From Platanthera guangdongensis (Eukaryota > Streptophyta > Magnoliopsida > Asparagales > Orchidaceae): a DNA stretch of 64,000 nt. This document shows positions 1 through 9,265 of this stretch, piece by piece. The notes beneath the pieces were generated by a model. The model was given only the letters and a program-made list of their open reading frames with translations. It was not told where the DNA came from and did not search any database. The position numbers and the translations under genes were made by a program. Location of the stretch: assembly GCA_039583875.1 (NCBI GenBank), contig CM077150.1, positions 179,184,375 through 179,248,374 on the forward strand, written 5' to 3'. Position 1 is the stretch's first letter. Every line of letters begins with the position of its first letter.

Positions 1-704
1 GTTTCGGAGCCATGAATTAGCCGGATGGAAATCACTGCCTCAGCTTTGCCTTCACGATTTCGATCTCGGATCGTCACTCCGCACTCCGCAGCTCCTCCAG
101 CAGCTGGTTTCTCCTTCCTCCTTTCCTTCCCTTGACCCCTCTCTCTCTTTCTCTCTCTTTGAGCATGAGAAGAAGAAGAAGATGAAAATGAAGGGCTTTT
201 ATCCTCATTTCTTGGCCTTTATCCACATGGAAGGGGCCTGACCCTTGGATCCAGGATAAGGAAAATAAACGGCTCAGATTTGCCCAAAAATAGGCTGAAC
301 ATGGCCAGACACGCCCTATGACACGCTCGTGTCACAGGCCGTGTCACTTAAGAGGTAGACAACTGACTCAAATCCAACCAGTACACAGCTGTGTGACATT
401 CCTGTGTCACACCTTACACGCCCGTGTCATGCCCGACACGCTAGTGTCATGCCCGACACGCCCGTGTCCAGTAGTCGTGTACTTCACAGATCACAATCTC
501 CACTTCACTCGAGCGGGACACGGCCATGGGACACGCTCGTGTCCCAAGCCGTGTCAAACACGACCCGAGGACACACCCGTGTCCACCAATACATGCAGTC
601 CCGCCTGAACCCGCAAAGGACACGCCCTGTGACACGCCCGTGTCACAGGCCGTGTACCCTGCACTCGACGATCGTCGACCAAAATTCGTCGACCACACAC
701 CCAA
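1..704 (-). mobile_element. Gypsy LTR L, left part
   Basis: This is the distal part of a Tekay/Del-like gypsy LTR read on the minus strand. It continues at 6723-6809 after the copia element inserted between them. The minus-strand LTR start TGTAATAACG lies at 6809, and the region carries the same GACACG/CGTGTC palindrome array seen near the start of the LTRs of B, C and D. The other LTR end lies left of the window, so it cannot be said whether this is a solo LTR or part of an element. There is no coding sequence; open frames across it are products of the repeat array. Confidence 0.6.
304..660. repeat. GACACG/CGTGTC palindrome array in LTR L
   Basis: About a dozen imperfect copies of a short dyad, typically GACACGCCCGTGTC or GTGTCACAGGCCGTGTCA, occur at irregular spacing. 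Single-stranded DNA or RNA of this stretch could fold into many small hairpins. The same motif recurs in the LTRs of B, C, J and D. Confidence 0.85.
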
Positions 705-709
705 CTCCT
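705..709. repeat. Target site duplication of A, left copy
   Basis: CTCCT lies directly before the TG of the left LTR and is repeated exactly at 6718-6722 after the CA of the right LTR. This proves that 710-6717 is one complete insertion into LTR L. Confidence 0.9.
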
Positions 710-2602
710 TGTTAAAATTCAACAAACCGCAGACGCCCCCTTGGATACCCTGCTGAAAATTCAACAAACCGAAGGAGAATACGCCCACTTATATGTTGAA
801 AGTTTTCCCGGATCGTGGAGTTAACAGTGATTATCTCAACAAAGCAGTAACAACCAGCAACACATGCAGCACAAGCTTCTTTATTGATCAAGAGCAAACT
901 TCTTTACAAGGCGAGACATACATGGCGAGACATGCTTCACCAAAAACCCAACACCGGGAGAGCAGAGACAGTTACAAAGACAAGAACAAAAAACAAGCCG
1001 CGCGGACTCAAACAATCAAGCCGCCGACCTACTGCTGTGGAGTCCGCTCAGTCCGCCAGGTCGCCAGACCGCAACCCAAGCCGCGCGGACTCACCCTTAC
1101 TCCAATGCTTAGCTCTTCACCGCCGGTCTGCACGCCGCCAGACCGCACAAGCTGCGCCACCGAATGGAACAGTCCGCCTGAAACCGGCGACTTCCTGAAC
1201 CCTGAACCAAGTCGCCAAAGAGAAGACCGCCTGGCCGCTATCCGCGACCTGCTGTTTACCGCCTGTTGCTTAACCCCAGAGTCCGCACTGTCCCTGACCG
1301 CAATCAGAGCCAAGTCCTGGCTTTCCAGCGCTATCCGCACAACCTGCACAGCACAACCGGGTCAACTCTCTATCCGCGCGGACACAAAGTCCAGGCCGCA
1401 GCAACTTACGCGAGCTCAAAAACTGTTCACTTACTTTGGTCTAGGTTCCGTTTTTTTTTGTTCTCTTGATGTGACATGGGTCCTATTTATAGGCACGACG
1501 ATGAGTATGGTCACCGCCCTTCCCGATAGGATCACCGCCACAACCCGCAGCAAGAACTTATGTGTCCGCCAGCCCGCGGACACACATGCCAGTTCGCCGC
1601 CCTGTGCAGATAGCCAGTCCGCCCCAGCTTCTCCAAGGCCGGACTCCAATATCCAGCCCGCCTTGCCGCCAGAGACCAAGCCAGGACCACCACAGCCGGA
1701 CTCCACAACAGCCGTATCTGCCATTCTGCGGACAAGGCATCAGCCCGCAAAACCCGAGCCCGCAACCACGCCATCAAGGCACCTGCCGGACTCAGCGGAT
1801 ACCCGGCTATCGTCCGCATATCCCAAGTCCATTACCTCCTCCAAGGCACCTCCGGACTTAGCGGACACGCCAATCCAGTCCGCTAACAGCAGACCCCAGT
1901 CCGCGTATACAGCGAACTCCAGTCCGCTTCCCTGAGTCCATACCTCATCACAAGGCTCAACCGGACTCAGCGGACTCCGGCTCCAGTCCGCACGCTCCTG
2001 CACAAGCAGTTCTTCAGTCCGCATATCCCCAAGCTAGCACACAAGGCAACAGCACTTCTACTAAGCTTGGCGGACTGAGAAACCAGCCCGCGCTCCACTG
2101 CGCGATCTTCCCCGGACTGCGCCTCCTGGACTTGGTTCAGTTCCCACCAAGTCCAGCCCACTGGCCGCAAGGGCCAGTCCGCACTTACTGGCGGACACTG
2201 GATCTAGCCCGCCATACCGGGCGACCTCCAGTTCCTGTCCGCGCTGACCGGCGGTCTCCACGGCTTCCACTTGCCGCTTCACTAGAGCAAGACCAAGGCA
2301 TCTGCCAAACCGGTCTGCCGAGCTCCAATTCTTCAGTCCGCTTCAAGCCGGACTCCGCGGATAACATTCCTATCCGCCCGGTTACTTCCTGGGAGTAAAC
2401 CGCCTGCTGAGCATACACTGGCCTGTCAGACCGCCGCTGCTGTCCGCGCAGTCCGCGCGAACAGACCGCCCAGGCCGCCACAGAGCAAACCGCCTGCAAC
2501 ATCCCTGCCGACCTAGCAGTCCGCCAACCCAGTCCGCGTAGTCCGCGCGGATAGGTTTCCCAAGCCTTCCATTCACCCACTTTCACTTCACAGAATTCAA
2601 CA
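710..2602 (-). repeat. 3' LTR of A
   Basis: 1,893 bp, starting TGTTAAAATTC and ending AATTCAACA on the plus strand. It pairs with 4823-6717. It is unusually GC-rich for this window and carries dozens of AGTCCGC/GCGGACT motifs. A TATA-like CCTATTTATAGG lies at 1481-1492. A 380-codon plus-strand open frame (793-1935) crosses it but is broken in the sister LTR, so I do not call it a gene. Confidence 0.95.
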
Positions 2603-2617
2603 CTCCCCCTTGAAGTG
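2603..2617 (-). other. Polypurine tract of A
   Basis: On the minus strand this reads CACTTCAAGGGGGAG directly before the TG of the 3' LTR. This is the position and composition expected for the plus-strand DNA primer of an LTR retrotransposon. Confidence 0.85.
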
Positions 2618-3129
2618 AGAAGTGGTGAATAACTCCAGCAGCTCCCGTAACCTTGCACCTGGTCCTTCCGATAGCATCTACGAAGAGATGTCCAAGACAT
2701 AGTCCTCGCCCCGCATATCATGGACCATGAGGGAGCCCTCCAGCATCTCCCAAAAGGATCCATGCTTCCCTCTGCCTTCTTCGGCTTCAACCTCCACTCA
2801 TGCATCATAGGAGTATCACCAACTTCCTTGGACCCAGAAGCCCAAGCCTCGTTGCCTCTGAGAGAAGTCACCTCTTCAGACTTGGTGTCAATCACCTCCT
2901 TGATTCTAGTGGGGTCTTCACAGCTAGAAGTACCTTGCTCGACCTGAGGGCTAACAAGGAAACACGGGACCAAGTCTGTCGTGTTCCCTTCACTATATCG
3001 AGATGGTGGCTTACTGATCCTCTTCGATCTCCGAAGAACCTGATCATGGCTAACCACCTCCGCTGCTTTTGAACCAGCTCCGTTCCCGGGCAAACCCGGA
3101 ACAATGCTCCCTTTGTTCCCCCTGAACAA
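2618..3129 (-). pseudogene. Post-integrase linker remnant of A
   Basis: Downstream of the integrase-like domain, in a different frame, the minus strand encodes RRSKRISKPPSRYSE at about 3020-3040. This is the typical basic-proline linker between integrase and reverse transcriptase in plant copia polyproteins. The reverse transcriptase that should follow is absent, and the sequence runs after about 400 bp of unrecognised coding-like sequence to the polypurine tract. The junction shows that the RT-RNase H block was lost by internal deletion. The frame change near 3130 means the linker is not translated as part of the main open frame unless by frameshifting. Confidence 0.6.
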
Positions 3130-4736
3130 GAAGCCTCCGCCTTTGAGCCAGAAGGTCTGGAGGCTGGAGCATCGCTCCCCCTTCTTCCCGACTCTGACGC
3201 CTTTGCCCCGGAGCTAGAACAACCTGGAGCACCTGGTGACTCAGGCAACTCCACTTCCTTAGCAGCAGCCTCCTTCAGCCCACCATCTGACCTGCTTATT
3301 TCTAGCTCCACATAAGAGCTACCCCAATACGGCGTCAACTCATCGAAAACAATGTCTCTCGACACTATGAGTTTCTTCGTCGCAGGATTCATACACCTCC
3401 ATCTTCTTTTCTGCTCATCATACCCAACAAAGACTAACTTTGTTTTGAGAGCACCCAGAGAATGTATATAGCAGGTAGATCCAAACACCCGAAGGTGCTT
3501 CACTGAGGGCTTCACTCCGAACATTAGCTCATAAGGAGTCTTCATTATGATCGGACTAAGAGGCATCCGGTTGATGACATGAGTAGCACAGGCTATTCCC
3601 TCCGCCCAAAGAGCCTTCGGAACGCCTTTACTCCGAAGCCAACACTTGCAGGTCTCCGTTAACCAACGGATCATCCGAGCTGCAACACTACCCTGTTGTG
3701 AAGTATGTCCACAAGAAAGCTCCATCCGGATCCCTTGCTTCCTGCAAAAGCGTGAGAACTCGGTTGAGTCAAACTCACCACCGAAACTTGTCCTCAACAC
3801 CTTGATCCTCCGGCCAAGCTGGCCTTCGACAAGCTTCTTGAACTCCACAAACAAGCGTACCATGCTGGACTTCGTCTTCATAAAGTATACCCAAGTATAC
3901 CCAGAATAGTCATCAACCAATATCAGCATGAACCTGCTGCCTCCAAGACTGGCCGTGACGGTCGGTCCCACCAGAGCACAATGGACAACCGCCAATGGTG
4001 CATTACTCCTGGATTGTGCTTTGTCGACCATGAAGCGATAGGCTCCACTTTCCTGACATCCCGCACACCCCCGACCATCGCCATAGGATGACAATCTAGG
4101 CAAGCCTCTTACGAGTCTTCTTTCCGCCATTGCTTTCAGCTTGTCCATCCCTACATGCCCCAGTCTTTCATGCCAGATAGCTGCACTATCATTGACATCC
4201 AGCCGATCAGATCCAGAACTAGTTGAAGTCCCAACTACGTTCTTCTCCTTCCTCCCTACCTGAGCAATGTTCGTCGAGAGCAAGGTAACCTTGCACTCCT
4301 TCCGAAGATGACCTTGCTGCTTGCATTTATAGCACCGTGGTCCTTCCTTCCTCTTCTTATCACGCCTAGGAGAACAACTCCTTTCTTCCTGATATGAAGT
4401 AGAGGGACCATCATCAGCAGCAACCTCCTTCACCTTCTTCCTGAACAACCCATCAAGGGAAGTCCAAACCTCCGCAGCTGACCGACATCCACTGATGTGG
4501 TCCAAGAGCTCCGATGAGATCACCTGCTTGAGAATAGACTCCGCTTTCGCATTTGCCTCCTTCCAAGCTCTCATCGCCTCAGCATTGCCAGCAGTATCCT
4601 CTTGTCTTCCTGCTCCGCATACAACCTCCCAAAGGTCCTCGCCAAGAAGAAAGCTCTTCATACAGGACTTCCACCGTTCACAGTTCGCCTCTGTAAGAAG
4701 ATCAATACCAAGACAACTTGCATCCTCCACTGCCAT
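2892..4736 (-). CDS. Gag plus catalytically altered integrase-like ORF of A
   Basis: An open frame of 614 codons from the ATG at 4736; an in-frame ATG at 4823 overlapping the primer site is less likely. Residues 1-130 resemble copia gag. Residues 135-148 are an intact CCHC knuckle (CYKCKQQGHLRKEC). Residues 188-228 hold the HHCC pre-integrase finger (WHERLGH ... CAGC). An integrase-like core follows, with the family's spacing. All three catalytic acids are replaced: alanine near residue 254 (CALVGP), serine near 317 (RTSFGGE) and alanine near 353 (VAARM). The protease block between knuckle and finger is missing. The real match ends near 3130, and the last 80 or so codons are probably out of frame with the ancestral polyprotein. 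It could act as a particle protein or DNA-binding factor, or simply be a decayed passenger. The fold is inferred from motif order only. Confidence 0.75.
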   Translation of the reverse strand: MAVEDASCLGIDLLTEANCERWKSCMKSFLLGEDLWEVVCGAGRQEDTAGNAEAMRAWKEANAKAESILKQVISSELLDHISGCRSAAEVWTSLDGLFRKKVKEVAADDGPSTSYQEERSCSPRRDKKRKEGPRCYKCKQQGHLRKECKVTLLSTNIAQVGRKEKNVVGTSTSSGSDRLDVNDSAAIWHERLGHVGMDKLKAMAERRLVRGLPRLSSYGDGRGCAGCQESGAYRFMVDKAQSRSNAPLAVVHCALVGPTVTASLGGSRFMLILVDDYSGYTWVYFMKTKSSMVRLFVEFKKLVEGQLGRRIKVLRTSFGGEFDSTEFSRFCRKQGIRMELSCGHTSQQGSVAARMIRWLTETCKCWLRSKGVPKALWAEGIACATHVINRMPLSPIIMKTPYELMFGVKPSVKHLRVFGSTCYIHSLGALKTKLVFVGYDEQKRRWRCMNPATKKLIVSRDIVFDELTPYWGSSYVELEISRSDGGLKEAAAKEVELPESPGAPGCSSSGAKASESGRRGSDAPASRPSGSKAEASCSGGTKGALFRVCPGTELVQKQRRWLAMIRFFGDRRGSVSHHLDIVKGTRQTWSRVSLLALRSSKVLLAVKTPLESRR

Positions 4737-4810
4737 GGTTCTACCACTGGTTTCCTCGACAGACGAGCAACCACTTCCATTGAGCACTGCTTGACCACTC
4801 CAACAACCTG

Positions 4811-4822
4811 GCTCTGATACCA
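4811..4822 (-). other. Primer binding site of A
   Basis: On the minus strand TGGTATCAGAGC follows the CA of the 5' LTR with no spacer. It is complementary to the 3' end of plant initiator methionine tRNA, the usual copia primer. Confidence 0.92.
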
Positions 4823-6717
4823 TGTTAAAATTCAACAAACCGCAGACGCCCCCTTGGATACCCTGCTGAAAATTCAACAAACCGAAGGAGAATACGCCCA
4901 CTTATATGTTGAAAGTTTTCCCGGATCGTGGAGTTAACAGTGATTATCTCAACAAAGCAGTAACAACCAGCAACACATGCAGCACAAGCTTCTTTATTGA
5001 TCAAGAGCAAACTTCTTTACAAGGCGAGACATACATGGCGAGACATGCTTCACCAAAACCCAACACCGGGAGAGCAGAGACAGTTACAAAGACAAGAACA
5101 AAAAACAAGCCGCGCGGACTCAAACAATCAAGCCGCCGACCTACTGCTGTGGAGTCCGCTCAGTCCGCCAGGTCGCCAGACCGCAACCCAAGCCGCGCGG
5201 ACTCACCCTTACTCCAATGCTTAGCTCTTCACCGCCGGTCTGCACGCCGCCAGACCGCACAAGCTGCGCCACCGAATGGAATAGTCCGCCTGAAACCGGC
5301 GACTTCCTGAACCCCGAACCAAGTCGCCAAAGAGAAGACCGCCTGGCCGCTATCCGCGACCTGCTGTTTACCGCCTGTTGCTTAACCCCAGAGTCCGCAC
5401 TGTCCCTGACCGCAATCAGAGCCAAGTCCTGGCTTTCCAGCGCTATCCGCACAACCTGCACAGCACAACCGGGTCAACTCTCTATCCGCGGGGACACAAA
5501 GTCCAGGCCGCAGCAACTTACGCGAGCTCAAAAACTGTTCACTTACTTCGGTCTAGGTTCCGTTTTTTTTGTTCTCTTGATGTGACATGGGTCCTATTTA
5601 TAGGCACGACGATGAGTATGGTCACCGCCCTTCCCGATAGGATCACCGCCACAACCCGCAGCAAGAACTTATGTGTCCGCCAGCCCGCGGACACACATGC
5701 CAGTTCGCCGCCCTGTGCAGATAGCCAGTCCGCCCCAGCTTCTCCAAGGCCGGACTCCAATATCCAGCCCGCCTTGCCGCCAGAGACCAAGCCAGGACCA
5801 CCACAGCCGGACTCCACAACAGCCGTATCCGCCATTCTGCGGACAAGGCATCAGCCCGCAAAACCCGAGCCCGCAACCGCGCCATCAAGGCACCTGCCGG
5901 ACTCAGCGGATACCCGGCTATCGTCCGCATATCCCAAGTCCATTACCTCCTCCAAGGCACCTCCGGACTTAGCGGACACGCCAATCTAGTCCGCTAACAG
6001 CAGACCCCAGTCCGCGTATACAGCGAACTCCAGTCCGCTTCCCTGAGTCCATAACCTCATCACAAGGCTCAACCGGACTCAGCAGACTCCGGCTCCAGTC
6101 CGCACGCTCCTGCACAAGCAGTTCTTCAGTCCGCATATCCCCAAGCTAGCACACAAGGCAACAGCACTTCTACTAAGCTTGGCGGACTGAGAAACCAGCC
6201 CGCGCTCCACTGCGCGATCTTCCCCGGACTGCGCCTCCTGGACTTGGTTCACTTCCCACCAAGTCCAGCCCACTGGCCGCAAGGGCCAGTCCGCACTTAC
6301 TGGCGGACACTGGATCTAGCCCGCCATACCGGGCGACCTCCAGTTCCTGTCCGCGCTGCTGACCGGCGGTCTCCACGGCTTCCACTTGCCGCTTCACTAG
6401 AGCAAGACCAAGGCATCTGCCAAACCGGTCTGCCGAGCTCCAGTTCTTCAGTCCGCTTCAAGCCGGACTCCGCGGATAACATTCCTATCCGCCCGGTTAC
6501 TTCCTGGGAGTAAACCGCCTGCTGAGCATACACTGGCCTGTCAGACCGCCGCTGCTGTCCGCGCAGTCCGCGCGAACAGACCGCCCAGGCCGCCACAGAG
6601 CAAACCGCCTACAACATCCCTGCCGACCTAGCAGTCCGCCAACCCAGTCCGCGTAGTCCGCGCGGATAGGTTTCCCAAGCCTTCCATTCACCCACTTTCA
6701 CTTCACAGAATTCAACA
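4823..6717 (-). repeat. 5' LTR of A
   Basis: 1,895 bp, paired with 710-2602. By eye the two differ at roughly a dozen bases plus small indels, including a 3-base insertion near 6357. On the minus strand this LTR holds the promoter and leads straight into the primer site at 4811-4822. Confidence 0.95.
5593..5604 (-). promoter_or_regulatory. TATA box in 5' LTR of A
   Basis: CCTATAAATAGG, palindromic, is a good TATA match on the minus strand, placed in the middle of the 5' LTR as expected for the U3 promoter. The same element is at 1481-1492 in the other LTR. Confidence 0.65.
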
Positions 6718-6722
6718 CTCCT
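6718..6722. repeat. Target site duplication of A, right copy
   Basis: CTCCT, identical to 705-709. Confidence 0.9.
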
Positions 6723-6809
6723 CAACCCGAGCATGACACTCCTTGGGACACCCCGTGTCCCAGGTCGTGTCACCCATCCTGAAACCCAAATTGAACTTGC
6801 GTTATTACA
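6723..6809 (-). mobile_element. Gypsy LTR L, right part
   Basis: Continuation of the LTR at 1-704. It contains GACACCCCGTGTCCCAGGTCGTGTC and ends GTTATTACA, which read on the minus strand gives the gypsy LTR start TGTAATAAC. No purine tract is evident just outside (6810 onward), so the flank may be host DNA. Confidence 0.6.
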
Positions 6810-7194
6810 CAAAACACCCATGCAGGAAGGAAAATTGCACACTGTGCAAATACATAGAATTGATCAATGGAATTAGCTTTGCCCCTGCATGTCCAAAATC
6901 ATAACATGAAGAAGATACAATAATTGGAGCACCATGTGCTTACCCACGACAAAAGAGTGTGCAATTGCACAACACAATAGGCAAAAATGTGCACTTTGAG
7001 TGAGAGTGACGACTAAGTGATATATAAGCAATAATGAACTGAATGTGAAATGCAAGTGCGCGAACATGAGTTCAGATGAGTCCAAAAAAATCCATATATA
7101 AATGAAAAACTCATCAGTTTACATATGTAAAGTCAGACAAAAACTCAAAGCTCTGTTAGTTACTGCCAGTGGTAGGGTACCCGCCAAACGCTAG
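6810..7194. other. AT-rich interval, no gene seen
   Basis: No coding domain is recognisable. Near 7164-7196 the phrase CTGCCAGTGGTAGGG ... CGCTAGCA resembles the repeat text of the SIRE-like LTR K (41640-42010), so it may be a small LTR remnant. Confidence 0.35.
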
Positions 7195-7560
7195 CACAAT
7201 TTCTTCATTGACGATCCGTCTTGCTTGAGTATAAGGCAAATATCATCATGGCAGTGCCTCATATAGTTGTGACAGGTCTCATATCGTCGTAACTAGGCCT
7301 CATGTTGTCGTGAAGATAACTCTAGCCATCGAGAAGTGCATTGATCGTGTTAAAGTATAATGTCGCTATGAAGATATCATGATGTTGTCGTAAAGATAAA
7401 CCATTGTCTACGTGAAGACAGGTCGAGTCGTTGTGAAGTCTATACTACCGTCGCATGCTCAGCTTAACATCAACGCTAGCCACACTGCTTAGTAGAAGTG
7501 TTTGACTTGAAGAGTAATGATCATCGTGAAGTGTATTATTGTTGTGATGACATCACAATT
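7195..7560. repeat. Degenerate GTCGTGAAG repeat tract
   Basis: Loose repeats of the type TCGTCGTGAAGATA or GTTGTCGTGAAG recur about every 30-50 bases. They are too diverged to give a clean unit. This looks like an internal repeat tract of a decayed LTR. Confidence 0.45.
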
Positions 7561-7643
7561 TGTCGTGAAACTTGGTTGGTACGGCCGAGCGCTACCTCTA
7601 CCGCGCAGCGACACTGCTAGTGTCCAGCTCTATAATCCGAGTG

Positions 7644-7790
7644 ATCGAAGACCTTAACCGAGAAGGGAGAGTGCTGACTCAAAGACCTTCGGGTGGAAGG
7701 GCGAGAGTCGGGCTCGAAGACCTCAGGGTTGAAGGAAGAGTGCAAGCTCGAAGACCTTTAGGTGGGAAGGAGAGAGAGCTAACCGGTTCT
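7644..7790. repeat. About 35-bp tandem repeat, four copies
   Basis: Four diverged copies of a unit like CGAAGACCTTCGGGTGGAAG followed by GGAGAGTGC and a short tail. The 73-codon frame across them is repeat-driven and not called as a gene. A run TTCTTAGGGGGGGAAG follows at about 7787-7802 and may be an old purine tract. Confidence 0.6.
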
Positions 7791-7802
7791 TAGGGGGGGA
7801 AG

Positions 7803-9265
7803 TATACGAACCACAAGAGTATTCAAATCATCGCTTACGATCTTCGGCGTCACGGTGATCTAGTTTTCTAATATAAAACATTTTAATAATCAATGAAATC
7901 ACTTTTTTCTCATTCTAAGTTGCTATTACATTTCCCATGTCTAAATCTTATTTTTCTCTCTAAGGTTGATCACAGTATCCAATATGCTGACCTTCGTGTT
8001 TTTGTTCAAATTCTTTCCGATTTGACTCAAAAATTCTTATGGAGAACCCCATCAAAATTCAATTTATCTGAATTCAACTTTTTTGTCTCATAATAACACA
8101 TCACTTTAAAATATCATTAACATATTTTGTTTTTGTATCATCAAATAATATCTACCAAGAGTTTAACAATGCAGGCCAATCGTCTAGGATAAATCATTAC
8201 ATTCATTTCTTCTCCTATATTTATATTTCTTATTGCGCTGATTTCATATTGCAATTTATCTTTTTTTCTTGAATATTTATGTTTTTATAGTTAACTAATT
8301 TTATAGTAATATTATCTATATTATACTAAAAAATATATTATTTAATATAACATTCAGTTTTTTAATTTTACATTTCTTATTATAAATCTTTCAAAATTTG
8401 ATATTCAACTTTTCAATATTACATTTCTAATATAATGTTTTAAAAAAGTATAAATATTTAATATTTAAAAATGTGCTCTTATAAAGTCCCATGCTCTAAA
8501 AATCATATTAATATCTAAAGGCAATGTCAAATTTGTCTCTAAGATTTTAATCGTGTCAAAAATTCTTGAAGAGTTGAAGTGTTCATATAAAAATAAAGCC
8601 AAATGTTAAACAAAAAGATGAAAATGAAGCAAATTAAAAATTAAACATCAAATTGATATTACCTTATAATCAAAAAAAAATTTTGTTCCACAAACTACAA
8701 CAATTTATCTCATTATAGTGGGGTCGGCTATAGTGATCCTTTGCCTCTATTGTGCCTTATCTTTTGTGTTCCACACACTATATTATAAAAATAAAAATGA
8801 TGTAATTTGAAGTGCACCAATTTTATGTGAATCGGGGCTTTACTGGAAAAAATATTTAGGTGGATTACTCTTATTTTGAATAGGTACAATATTAAATACT
8901 GATCGTTGATCTGATATCCTACGATCTATACGATATTAAATATTAACCGTTGATTAGTATTTTGATCAATCTTATTTTTCTGCAGAAAATTAAGGTCAAT
9001 AATTAATATTGCAACTGTTTTTAAATATGAATAACCCATCAATAATTTTTGGAAATTGTTAAAGTCAAACCCAATATGGATATTCGCAAACCATAAACAC
9101 TTAAACCAACCCTTTTTTTCTCCCCGGGTTTTTTTCCATGCAAACCCTAAAACCTAAAGAGCAAACCAGCGCCGCTCCTTCTCCCGTTTTTTCTACCGCT
9201 GGTCGGCCCTCTCCAACTCTTTCACGCTGCCTCTCAAGCTCCCTCTCCCAGCGGCGAAGGTGTGG
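7803..9265. other. AT-rich intergenic DNA upstream of the FAR1/MULE pseudogene
   Basis: Very AT-rich with no credible coding sequence except the 5' flank of the pseudogene that follows. A short SINE-like phrase lies at about 8690-8775. Confidence 0.5.
8690..8775 (+). repeat. Possible plant SINE fragment
   Basis: The phrase AGTGGGGTCGGCTATAGTGATCC followed by TTTGCCTCTATTGTGCC resembles the conserved 3' part of Au-type plant SINEs. No A/B box pair or flanking duplication could be identified, so this is tentative. Confidence 0.3.

Larger units (their letters stand above)
710..6717 (-). mobile_element. Non-autonomous Ty1/copia element A
   Basis: A 6,008-bp complete insertion on the minus strand. 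It has two 1.9-kb LTRs that are nearly identical (about a dozen substitutions and a few small indels by eye), a tRNA-iMet type primer site touching the 5' LTR, a purine tract touching the 3' LTR, and a perfect 5-bp target duplication. The internal part is only 2,220 bp. It encodes gag with an intact zinc knuckle, a pre-integrase region and an integrase-like domain, but no recognisable protease, reverse transcriptase or RNase H. It therefore cannot move on its own and must have been copied by another element's enzymes. LTR similarity implies a recent insertion. Confidence 0.93.

Noticed and set aside
304..660. CRISPR-like array
   Set aside because: Spacing is irregular, repeats are short palindromes with no constant spacer length, no cas genes are present, and the context is a plant LTR.
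793..1935. A 380-codon plus-strand open frame
   Set aside because: It lies wholly in the 3' LTR of A, antisense to the element, with repeat-driven Pro/Ser/Arg-rich text. The sister LTR copy (4906-5989) is broken, and no domain is recognisable.
2185..2606. Extension of the minus-strand frame into the 3' LTR of A
   Set aside because: Only the part above the polypurine tract has copia linker text. The remainder is LTR sequence read by chance.
8300..9100. Matrix-attachment or MITE candidate in AT-rich DNA
   Set aside because: AT richness alone is visible. No terminal inverted repeat pair with a duplication could be found.
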